Under the pieces are notes generated by a model that worked only from the letters and a program-made list of their open reading frames with translations, had not been told where the DNA came from and made no database searches. A program made the translations under genes and the position numbers. From positions 1 through 64,000 of the forward strand of contig QPMI01000520.1 in NCBI GenBank assembly GCA_004431415.1: a stretch of 64,000 nucleotides of DNA, given 5' to 3'. This DNA comes from Cyanophora paradoxa. Its lineage: Eukaryota; Glaucocystophyceae; Cyanophorales; Cyanophoraceae. This document shows, one piece after another, positions 34,701-45,281 of the stretch. Within the stretch, counting starts at the first letter, position 1. Every line of letters begins with the position of its first letter.

Positions 34701-37700
34701 ACGCCCCCTCCCGGGCCGGCGGGACCCAGGTGGCGGAGGCGGACTCGGACTCGGCGTTCGGCGCCCTCGCCTGGACGCTCGCGCTGCCGGCGCCGGGGCG
34801 CTACCGCCTCGCCCTCGCCGTCACCGCCGCCTCCCTCGCGGGGCCCGTCGCCGCCGCCTGCGCCGCCGCCTGCGAGCTCACCGTCCTCCGTGCGCCCTCC
34901 GATCGCACCCGTCCCCGTCTCGCTAGGCCCCGCCTTTCAGCGTCCCCCGCAGCGTACGAGGTGAACGTGACGGCGTCGGTCGCCCCTAACGGGACCCTTG
35001 AGGTGACGGTCAGCCGCGCCCGGGGCGCTGCCGGCCCCGCCTTCGCCGGCCCCGCCGCCGCCCTCTCCCTCCTCCGGTACCCCTCCCTCGAGCCGGCCCC
35101 CGGCCTCGAGGCGGCCCTCCTGCTCTCCGCCTCCCCCGCCCCCTCCGACCCCCAGCTCGAGTCCGCGTCGGCCCTCTTGACCCTCCCCGAGGGGCTGAGT
35201 ACCGGATTCTACGTCCTCCAGGCCCAGGTACCCCTCGACGGGGCCCTCGGCCGCAGCGCTCCCTTCTGCCTGTACCCCTCGTGCTCCCGTGCGCCCCGCC
35301 CGAATGCGCCGCACCCGCGCGCCTCGCGACGCCCCCGCAGCCTCCCTCGCGTTCCTCGAGCCGGCCCCCGGCGACCCGCCCCTGGTGCGCTCCGCTTTTT
35401 CCCCCCGCTGTCCTTGTCGCACCCCTCAAGGGCGACGCGGGCGGCAGGGCGTGGAGGTCGGGGGCGCGGTGGAGGTGCGGTGGGCGGGGGCGGGCCTCGC
35501 GCCGGGGGCCTCGGTGCAGCTCTCCGCCGTCAACCTCGCCACGCGGGCGCGCGCGGCCGTCGCCGCCCTCGCCGCCCCGCCGCCCCCGCCGGGGCGGCCT
35601 CGCACCGGTGGCAGGTGCCCTTCTCCCTCGGGCCCGGCGCATTCGCCCTCGAGCTCGCCGCCCCGCCCCCGCCGGCCCCGGCCCCCTCCTCTCCGCCCTC
35701 AGCGGGCGCCTCGCCCTCGAGCTCCCCCCGGCCCTCCTCCTCCTCCGCCAGCCCGCCGCAGGCGCCCGGGCCCCCGCCGGCGCCCTCGCGCCCGTCCGCT
35801 GGGACTCGTGGGGCCTCCGCGCCGCGCCCCTCACCCTCCGCCTCCTCCGCGAGGCCGCCGCCCCCGTCCCCGCCACCCCGGTCCTCGTGCGTGCTCCCGC
35901 CGCCTGAGCAGCCTCCATCCGCTTGCTGCACCCATGTCGACCTGTACCCCCCAGACGATCGCGGCGGGGGCCTCCAACACGGGCTCGTACGACTGGCGCG
36001 TGCCCCCCGACACGCCCCCCGGCCGCTACCGCGTCGAGGTGCCCTTCCCTTCGGCCGGTACCCCTCCCCGTCCTTTCAACCGTACCCCTCGTCAGATATC
36101 GGCGCTGGGCTTCGCCGTGGCGGACCGGAGCGCAGACTTCGCGGTCGTGCCCGGGCCCGCCTCGGTCGCCCCCTCCTACTCCCTTTTTCCCGTACCCGAC
36201 CTCCTCGCCGGCCAGCAGCTCACGTGCGCCGGCCGAACCCCCCCCCCTCCCCTCCACCCCTTCTGACGGGGCCCAGGCTGCGGTGGGGGGCGACGGAGTT
36301 CCTCGCGGCGCAGGCGGCCTCCGTGGCCGTCCTCCCCGCCTCGGGCCCCGCCTCCGCCTCCCCGGCCCCCGTCTTCGCCGCCCGCCTGGAGCCCGGCGCC
36401 CTGTCCGCCTCGTGGACTGCCGCCGTGCCCCCCGGTCTCTACCGCGCAACGATCGCCTCCGCGCTCGCCGCCGCCTCCGGCCCCGCCTTCGCCGTCCGCC
36501 CCGCCGCCAGCGCCGCCGCCGCCGCCGCCGCCTGCCTCGGGGTCCCCCGGCCGTCGTCGCAGTGGCGTGGGACCCGGCGGCCCGCGCCGAGCGCGCCGCG
36601 TCGCTCTCGATCGAGGCCGGGCGCGGCGAGGCCGAGCTCGACGCCTCGGGCAGCCGCGCCTGCGACGGCGCCGCTCCGGCCTCCTTCGCCTGGCGGCAGC
36701 TGGGCGCGCCGGACCCCCGCCGGCCCGTGCTCCTCCGCGATGCGGGGGCGGGGCGGGCATCGGCGTCGCGGCTGCGGCTGGGCCGGACGCTGCTGGAGGT
36801 GACGGCCACGGACCGCCTCGGGCAGTCCGCCACCGCCACCCTCGCCCTCGACCTCTTCCCCCGCCGCCGTCCGCCCTCCCCGCCTCCTCTCCCTTCCCCC
36901 CGGGGCTCACGCGCCGCGCAGTGGTGACCGTCACGCTCTGCTCGGCGGCGGGGGCGGGGGAGGTTGCGCGGGGCTTCAACGCGAGCGAGGCGGCGGGGCC
37001 CCTCGCCGCCTCCTTCGCCGCGCATCTCGGTTCCCGTGTCCCCGCCTCCGCCTTCCTCTCCGCTGCCCCGGCCGTCTGCACCGCCCCCGGCCCCGCCCGC
37101 CGCGGCCTCCTGCAGACTCAGGCGCCCCGCGGGGCAATCACCTTCATCTTCCCCCCCATACGCCGTCCGCCTTTCCTGCTGTGGCTTTTGATCTCTACTC
37201 GCCCCCCTGAGCGCGCGGCAGGGCGGACGGGGACGGAGGTGGCGCGGCTGCTGCAGGCGATGGCGGCGGCGGCCTTCCGTGCCGGCGCCCTCGGGCCCTT
37301 CCCCGTCGCCTCGGGCCCCCTCGTCGCCCTCTCCCCCGGCGAGGGCGCGCCCTCCCCCGCCCCTCCCCCCTCCCCCCTCTCAGCACCGCCGCAGCAAACG
37401 GCCCGCCGAGCGCGCCGCGGCTCCGCGTGGAGCCGGCCTCACGCTACGGCTACGTCGCCGTCGGCCGCCACTCCAAGGCGCGCCGCCCGGCATCCCCCGC
37501 CCGCCTCCTCGCCGCCCCCCGCCTGAGCCGGCCCCCGCAGACGGCGGCGGTGACGGTGGTGGCGGAGGCGGAGGAGGCGCCCCCCGGGGCCGTCACCGAG
37601 TTCGAGTGGCGCGTCGGGGACGAGGCGCTGGACGTCCTCGACGAGGCGCTGCGCCTGCGCCTCCCCGCCGGCACCCACCGCGTGGCCGCCCTCGCGGTGG

Positions 37701-40700
37701 ACGGGGACGGGGAGTACGCCGAGGGGGAGCCCCTGCTGCTCACCGCCGTCGACGCCGCCGCCTGCAACGCCGCCAGGGACCTCTCCTTCCTCGTCGACGC
37801 CGCCGCCGCCGCCGAGGCGGGGGCGGCGCTGCTGCTGCGGCGCGCCCTGCTGCCCTTCTTCGTGCAGGGCGGCGCCACGCGCGCCGCCGTGCTCCTCTAC
37901 GGCCTCCCGCCGGCGGCGGGGCGGCCGTCGCCGTGCCCGCGCCGAGGCCAAGGCCGTGTACGACGCCCTCGGCGCCGGCGCCCTCGCCAAGGTGCCCCCG
38001 CGCCCCCGCCGCGCCCCGCCGGCTCCCCTCACTGCGGCCTCGGCGCAGAGCGCGGCGGCGTCGTCGCTGCTGGAGAGCGGCCCGCGGCTGCTGGCCCCGG
38101 GGCTCGAGGCGGCGCGGTCCGAGCTCGAGGCGGCGGCCCGCGAGGGCGCCGCCCCCGCCCTCCTCCTCCTCGCCGCCGGCGCGCCGCCCGACGCCGCCGC
38201 CGCCCGCAACGCCTCGCTCGCCGCCCGCCGCCGCGCGAGCCTCCTCGCCGCCGCCCTCGCCCCGCCGGCTCCGAGGCCTGGGCGGGCGGCGTGGGGCCGC
38301 TGCGGGCGCTGGTGTCGGAGCCGAACGGGACGAACGTCGTCGCGGCGGCGCTGGACCTCGAGGAGGAGCTGCAGCGCGCCGCCGACGCCCTCGCCGCCGC
38401 CGCCTGCCAGGCCCGCCCGCCCCCCGCGAGGACCCCGCCCCCGGCGAGCGCGTCGGCCGCGCAATCACGGTGCGCGGGGTGGTTCGTGCGGGCTCTCGCC
38501 CTCTTCTGAGAGAGGCGGACCGGCAGGCGGCGGTGGCGGCGTCGCTGGCGGTGAGCCTGGCCGGCTCGCTGGCGGGCTCGCTGGGGGGCTCGGCGGTGGG
38601 CGGGGCGGCCGGCGGGGCCTCGCTCGGGGTCCTCGCGCAGGCGCACTTCGTGGCGGCGACCTCCTTCCTCAACATGGAGCTCCCCGCCTCGTACAACGCC
38701 ACCGCCACCTCCGTCCAGGTCCCGCTTAGCGCTCCCGGCCCCGCCCCGCGGCGCCGCACGCCCCGGCCTCACTGCGGGGCCCGGCCGCGCAGTGGTCCAT
38801 GCTCTACCTCGGCCGCTTCTGGCGCTCCCCGGGCCCCCTCAACGCCACCGTCACCGCGCGCCAACCCCGCCCCCGCCCTCCGGCCCGCCCCTCCCCCGTC
38901 GAGCCGGGGCGCAGGCGGCATCGGGGGCGGGGGCGCGGCGGCGGCTGCGGGGGGTGACGAGCTTCGCGCGGGAGGTCGGGGGCGAGCTGGCGAGCCCGTA
39001 CCTCGAGGAGAGCCTCGTCTGGAGCGCCCTCGCCCTCTCCGCCGTCTCCATCCTCCAGGCCCGCCCCCGCGCCCCCTCCAGTGTTTATCCAGAAGGCGTA
39101 ATCAGCCGGCGCAGGGCGTGGCGCTGCTCGCGTGCCGCTTCCTCTTCCGCATGCCGGCCGCCCCCAAGCACCTCTGGCGCGCCCACCGCCTCCCCCCCTC
39201 CACCCCTCCCGCCCTGAGGGGGGCGGGGACCGGGGCCAGGTTCCCCAAGCCGCAGGTCACCGTCGTCATCGTCGCCTACGAGGCCCGCCGCCCCGCCCCC
39301 GCCCCGCCCCCCGCCTCCGACCCGACCCCCTCGTGCGCGTGCAGGGCTTCGTGATCGCGGCGGCGGCGACGGCGCGGGTGCAGAGCGCGGCGTGGCGCGC
39401 CGTCGGCGTGGCGCTGCTCGCCGGCGTCGCCGGCACCGCCTTCGCCTTCGTCGTCGCCGTCGTCGTCTGGCGCCTGCGCTTCGAGGGGCGGCTGCTCTGG
39501 CAGGAGCACCGCGCCCCGCCCTGGGGCCGCCTCTGGGGCGCCAAGGACTGGCACGAGACCGAGGCCGAGATCCAGGAGGCCAGGGCGCGCCCCGGCCCTC
39601 TCCCCCCGCCCCCCTCCTCCCCTCCCCCTCACGCCTCCTCGCAGGAGCTGACGGCGCTGCCGGCGACGGTGACGGCGGCGGACGCGGCGGAGTTCTCGCG
39701 CCGCGTCCTCGCCCGCTCCCAGCGCTCCCAGGCCTCCCTCCCCGGGGTACACTCCCCTCCCTTAGCCCCCCCCCTGCATGCGGAGCCGCGACGCCTCACG
39801 GCGGGCGGCAGCTGGAGGGCGCCGCGTCGCTCTCTCCGGCGCCCCGCGCCCCGAGGCCCGCCCTCGACCCCGAGGCCGCCCCCGAGGACCCCGCCCCGCC
39901 CGATTATTACGACCTCGAGCCCCCTCCCAACGCCCTCCGCCGCAAGGCGCCCCCGCCCCGCCCCCGGCGCCCCCCGCCCCCGTGCCCCGCCAGTTGATCC
40001 TGTACCCCGGCGCAGGCCTCGGGGGCGGACTCGGGGTCCGATGCGGCGCCGACGCCCCCGCCGGAGCCGCTCGAGCGGCCGGCCGGGCGGGCCGCCGGCG
40101 CGGGGGGCCGGGGCGGCGGCTGGTGGGCGCGCTCCCGCACCCGCACCCGCCTGCGCGTCATCTCCACCTGGCTCTGGTGGGAGCGCGGCCTCTGGCGCGT
40201 GCCCCCTCCCCCGCACGCACCCGGCCCCGCTCATCCCCTTCCAGGATCATCGACCCCGATCTGAAGGAGGACAACAGCTTCTGGACGGGTGCGCGCCCCG
40301 TGTACCCACCTTCTTTATCCGGATCCACCTTAATCGAATCGCCGTAGCGGAGAATTTTCGCTGGGTGCGCGGCCGGCGTACCCCCCTTCTTCCCCCTCCC
40401 CCTAAATTGCCGAAGACCTTCGACGTCTTCTTCCTGGGGTACCGCGGCGACAACTTTGGCCGCTGGTTCGGCATCTGGTGCGCTTCGTACCCCCTCGGAA
40501 GTCTCCCCTCCTCTGAACCCCCGCAGGGACTTCTCGCGGAAGCTCATCGCGGGCCTCGTCGTCGGTGCGTGTACCCCCGCCCCCCGGGGGTGCAGGGAGC
40601 AGCGAAGGAGCGCGTACCCCCCAGGGCTGGTGCTGGACCCGGACCCCGACGCCGCCGAGCCGGCCTTCGTCTACACCGCCGCCCAGGCCCGCCCGCCCCC

Positions 40701-41836
40701 GGCCCTGGCCCCTCCGCCGCCTTCCCGGGGCTCAGGGGCGGGGGCGCGGGGCAGCTGGGGGCGCTGGTCGGGGTGAACGCGGTGGACGTGGCGTACGTGC
40801 TCGCCGCGCGGCCCTTCCGCGAGCCCGTCGAGAACTACGTCCAGGCGCCCCGCCCCGCCCCCGCACCCGCCCCCGCCCCCTTCCCCTCCTCCCGTCCTCG
40901 AGCGGGGCCGCGGGCAGGTGCTGCTGGACCTCTGCCAGGCCGCCGTCCTCGCCCTCCTCCTCGCCGTCCGCCCCCCCCGCCCCGCCCCGCCTCTGTGCGC
41001 CCTTCTCACCGCCCCGGGGCCGCAGGTGGCGCGGGAGCCCGACGGGCCGCGCGCCTCCGACTGCAGCCACGCCGCCTCCGCCCTCCAGGCCCGCCCCGGC
41101 CCCGCTCCGCCCCTTGCCCCGCCCCGCTCCGCCCCGCCGGCCCCGGCGGCGCGCTGAGCTGGCGGGGCGGGGGCAGATGGCGGCGATCGGCGTCCTCCTC
41201 CTCAACCAGGTCCCCGCGCCGCCCTGCCGGGGGAGGCCCCCTGCAGCTGGCGCCCGCCCTCGCGCTGACCCGCCCCCGGGTGCAGATCCGGGCGGAGCAG
41301 AAGATGTTCCGCTGGCTCTTCTCCCGCCTCCTCCTCCCCCTCCGCCTCCTCCGGGGCGCCCTCTTCCCCCCGCCCCGCCGCCACCTCCGTTTCTACAGCG
41401 CCCCGCCCCCGCCCCCCGAGGTCCGCCCCCCGCGCGTGCTCCCCCCCTTTCTCTTTGCTGAGTCATTGGCCATGGTTCGCAGCCCGAATTCGGGACGATC
41501 CTCCCGGCGCACGTGGTCAACGTCTTCCGCACGACGGGCCTCCCCCCCGGCCTGGAGGCCCCGCCCCGCGTCGAGGGCGAGTGGCTCGCCGCCGCCGACG
41601 CGCACCTCGCCCGGCCCCTCGTCCTCTCCCTGCCCCCGACGCCCCAGGGCGAGCGCGAGGCGCCCGGGCCTGGCCAGAAGGTGGCCAGCAGGGGCGAGCC
41701 GGCTGTGCATGTTGACCTGGACGGCTGGGAGGAGAAAGCCGGTCCGGGCCCCGGTCTCGAGCCCGCGATCGGCTCGGCGGCCGCGGGGCGGCGCTGGCAG
41801 TTGGCCGGTCAGCGCATCAAGAGCGTGCACATTTGA
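31763..41836 (+). CDS. Giant membrane protein: kelch-like N terminus, Kre9-like repeats, TRP-like C-terminal membrane domain
   Basis: Ten-kilobase gene with tens of exons, read as one gene because consistent exon pieces follow without an intervening stop-plus-start. The N terminus has a signal peptide (ARALVVALAAALLALALPAAPA, from ATG 31763). Kelch-like pieces follow: AVFALVGGLARNNSAAYDDVWLF, GGYSDLFWFFP, GGLPFPSFLASAAGNVLGACGGSLLL (about 32100-33400). A Pro/Ser linker leads to Ig-like repeats with the Kre9/KNH pattern (VDSILVAGSPYPLSWSSNMTLY; GGTLSVSWETAGI; GGAVEVRWAGAGL), 34140-36530. A Val-rich PKD-like stretch (FEWRVGDEALDVLDEALRL) lies at about 37540-37760. The C-terminal third has multiple TMs and cytoplasmic loops (VGVALLAGVAGTAFAFVVAVVVW; DFSRKLIAGLVVG; VNAVDVAYVLAARPF; PHVVNVFRTTGLP-like tail), resembling fungal TRP-like channel domains. 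Stop 41834-41836. Function is inferred only; a surface mechanosensor or cell-wall sensor would fit. Confidence 0.65.
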
Positions 41837-42840
41837 TTTCATTGTGAATAGGATTTCAAGTGAATCAGTGATTGAATTTATTCTTTGCTGCGACGATGAT
41901 GCCTCTTTATTTTTGTGATGATCTTTATCCTCTGGCCATGGTCTGCTCTCTTTTGACTCGTTAATCTTCAATTCCAGCCTGATTGTAAAGAAACCTTTCT
42001 TTTCTATTCGCTTATCTCTGCCAGCCTTGAAAGGCTTCGAGCCTTCGTGTGCACGTGCCAGCCTTCGCATTTTTTAAGTCGCCGACTTTCCCTCATGATC
42101 AGGGCCTCTAGGACTTGAAATTCAACTTCCGGGCCTCTCGGAGTACTTTCAATTGCCCTAAGCTAGATGGAGCCTAGATCCGACACCATGATGCCGTGAT
42201 GCCACTGCGACATGTTGTTTTATGATGAATTTGTGCTTGGCTGTACTCCCGCCCCGTGTGCTGCACGCAGGATTGCCCCGAGGGGTGGTGGGGCTGTATT
42301 GGGAGCGCGGTACGGCGCAACGGGTACAGCGATACGACTGACTGGGGTACGTGATACGACGACGAGTGCGACTCGGGGAAAAACCCTACTGGCAACAATG
42401 TACATGGGCAGCGCGTGAAATTCTGATTCTGAGGGACTCGATTGCAAAAAGTGGCAGTCGACGTCGACTTGACAATTTGCTTGCTGCACCGCCTAAGCAC
42501 AGCGGTACGGTCCCACTGCGGTACGCCGTGACGCTCAACGGCTGGTACAGCCTGGCAGCTCGCTTTTCAAGTTTCAGGTGTCAGTGTCATGATCAGGTTT
42601 GGATATGAAGGAGACGGAGACGAGCTGCTGGGAAGGCCCGAGCTCGAGGGGCCGGTTGTAGAGGAAAGATGGGAGGCGGCCCGGGGGTATGCCGCTTTTG
42701 AAAGGAGCGCTCTTTGAAAGGCACATTGACTGATCTCGAGCTCAATGAAAACCTGCAGCTGCGTGCCCCCACCCTGCAGCTGCGTGCCCCCACAAAGAAT
42801 GCGCCTTGTGGGGGGGACGGCCAGCGGGGCCCCGGGCCCC
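41837..42840. other. Convergent intergenic region, AT-rich core
   Basis: Between two convergent 3' ends. 41830-42200 is the most AT-rich stretch of the window and probably holds 3' UTR and poly(A) signals of the kelch/TRP-like gene. Around 42770, the phrase cagctgcgtgcccccac is directly repeated. No gene supported. Confidence 0.5.
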
Positions 42841-44958
42841 TCACTCGAGCTGCTCGGCGGAGGCGTCCTTCGCCGCCTCGTGCTTCAGGAACGCCTGCCC
42901 CCGCCCCGCCCCGCCCCGTCACGGGCCGGAGCGAGGGGGGGGCGGGGGGCGGGGGCCAGGGCGGGCCTGGACGAAGTCGTCGAGGGCGCCGTCCATCACG
43001 TCCTGCACCGCCGCCGTCTCCGCCCCCGTCCGCAGGTCCTTCACCAGCTTGTACGGGTGGAACACGTAGTTCCTGCCCCCCCCGAGCCCCCCGAGCTCAG
43101 CCCGGCCGGCCGGCGCGCCGGGGCCGGGGGCGGAGGCGGAGGGGGCGGCACCGGATCTGCTGGCCCCAGGTGGCCTCGACGAGGTCGCCGCGGATCGCGG
43201 CCACGTCTCGCGCCCGCTGCTCCCGCGCGATCACCATCAGCTTCGCCTTCAGCAGCGCCAGCGCCTTCGCCTTGTTCTGCAGCTGCGCCGGCCGGCCTCA
43301 GCGGAGCGCCGTGGGGGGGTACGCGGGCACCGGCTCGCTTGGGAGGCGGGGGGTACGTATACGTGCCTGGGAGCGCTCCTGGGCGCAGCGGACGGCGATG
43401 CCGGTGGGGAGGTGGACGATGCGGACGGCCGTCTCGACCTTGTTGACGTTCTGCCCGCCCTTGCCCCCGGCCCGCGTCGTCGTGATCTCCAGGTCCTGCC
43501 CGCGGCCGCCGCATCGGATCGGAGCGCACAGGATCGGATCGCGCAGGGTCGGAAAGGACCGCACCTTGTCGGGGATGTCGAGCTCGATCTCGTCGTCCTC
43601 CAGCAGCGGCATCACCTGCGGGGGAGGGGGGGGGGGGGGGGGGGGGTGTTCAGCGCCCTTGGGGGGGGAGGGGGGGGGGAGGGGCGGGCGGGGCGCGCCT
43701 CGACGCCGGCGAAGGAGGTCTGGCGCTTCCCCTGCGCGTTGAAGGGCGAGATCCGCACCAGCCGGTGCGTCCCCTGCCGCCCCCCCCGCCAGCTCAGACC
43801 GCCGCGGCGGCGGCGCCGGGTACCCCCCCCGCGCCTTCTCGCCCTGCAGGTAGCCGTAGGCGTTGGGCCCCTCGACCTCGAGGGTGGCGCTCTTGATGCC
43901 GGCCTCGTCCCCGTCCATCACCTCCGCCACCCGCACGCGGTACCCCTGCGCCTCCCCCCACCGCTCGTACATCCGCTGCAGCATCTGCGCCCAGTCCTGC
44001 GCGTCCGTCCCCCCGGCCCCCGCCGAGATCGTCACCACGGCGCCGCCCCGGTCGTACGGCCCTGCGGGCCCCGGTGAGAGGCGCCGCTCCGGTGCCCCGA
44101 GGGGGCGGGGCGGCACCGGAGAGGAGCTGCTCGAGCTCCCACTTGTCGAGGGCGCGGCGGAGGTCCCGCAGGCCTCCCGCCGCCTCCCGGTAGAGCTCCT
44201 CGTCCTCCTCCCCGCCCTCGATCAGCTCCGCCAGCGCCCGCAGGTCCTCGACGCCCCGCCGCCAACCCGCCGCCCCCTCGATCGCCCCCCGCGCCTCCGT
44301 CAGCTGCTGCATCACCCGCTGCGCCTTCGCCTGGTCCTCCCAGAAGTCCGCCTGCGCCGAGCGCTGCTCCAGGTCCTTCACCTGTGCGCCAGTCGGCCCC
44401 GCGGGCTCGCCCGGCCCCGCGGCGCGGCGGCGGCGCGGGGCGCACGCGCTGGCGGCAGGCCTCGAGATTGAGGACGGAGATCGCGCTCTCCACGCGCCGC
44501 TCCAGCGCCTCCGTCTGCCGCTTGATCTCCGTGATGTCTGCCCGCGTTCAGGCGCCGCGCGCGGCCGCAGCGGAGCGGCGGCGCAGCGCACCGAGCCGCC
44601 CGAGGCCCGTGATCTCATCGCCGCCGGCCTCGGCGGTGTCGGCCTCCGCCTTGGACGCCGCGCGCACCGCGATCCGCGGCGCCGAGTCGATTACTCGCTT
44701 CGCCATCTGGCTGCGCGCTCGCTCCACCAGCGCGCGGGAGTACCAGCGCGCCGAGAATCTCCCGCCCGCCGACCCGGTCAGGAACTCTCGTACGCGGAGC
44801 TGCAGCTGAGCTTGCTGGGACGAAATGCTGGCCCCTGAGCGTGCCTGTGAACGGCTGATCGAGCCGATAGGGGCCGCGACTGCGCCGGCCACCGCACGCG
44901 ACGCCATGCGAGCCGTCGACGCCACGGCGGCGCCGGAGCGGCGGGCTGCTACATTCAT
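42841..44958 (-). CDS. Organellar peptide chain release factor 2
   Basis: Bacterial-type class I release factor that hydrolyses peptidyl-tRNA at UGA/UAA. Ten in-phase exons give 498 residues: 44958-44592, 44537-44446, 44381-44117, 44061-43835, 43773-43699, 43615-43565, 43495-43367, 43282-43152, 43072-42967, 42894-42841. The catalytic loop reads [26 protein letters not shown] (GGQ intact). [42 protein letters not shown] and [13 protein letters not shown] are all classical RF2 blocks. The anticodon-mimic loop lies between the DIPDK and GTHRL regions. The N-terminal ~100 residues ([25 protein letters not shown]..., basic, no acids at first) are a transit peptide. RF2 in algae and plants usually serves the plastid, which I infer here. 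Four of nine introns have GC donors (gcgcgg, gcgcgc, gcacgt, gcccgc). Confidence 0.93.
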
Positions 44959-45281
44959 GGACACAGCCGGAGCGAGGAACGCGCTGCTGAGCTCGACGGG
45001 CCGCTCGCCGCGCGGCATCTGCGCATGCAGAGAGAGCAAAATCACCGACTGCTGCCCCGATTCCACCCCCCCTCTGGCCCGCGCGGCCCATGGCCTCCGG
45101 CATCGCGTTCCACGGCGCCGGCGCCGGCGCGCAGTTGCAATTGCTAGCCGCCGAATATTCGAATCTATACCTGGGCCCGCCCTAGGCCCGCGCACCCAGG
45201 CCCGCGCAAGCGCTAGCGCCAGCGCTCAGCATGCATGTGCACCCTGGTTGAAACAACCGAACTGAACCTACCCTAGCCGAA
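44959..45281. other. Intergenic spacer
   Basis: Upstream of RF2 and downstream of the helicase stop, both minus strand. Contains gcgctagcgccagcgct-type palindromes at about 45208-45226. No gene or clear promoter element seen. Confidence 0.4.

Noticed and set aside
39132-41918. 928-codon open frame read as one exon
   Set aside because: It runs through several introns (C-rich, gtgcg...cag) and switches between coding and non-coding composition; only pieces of it are real exons of the kelch/TRP-like gene.
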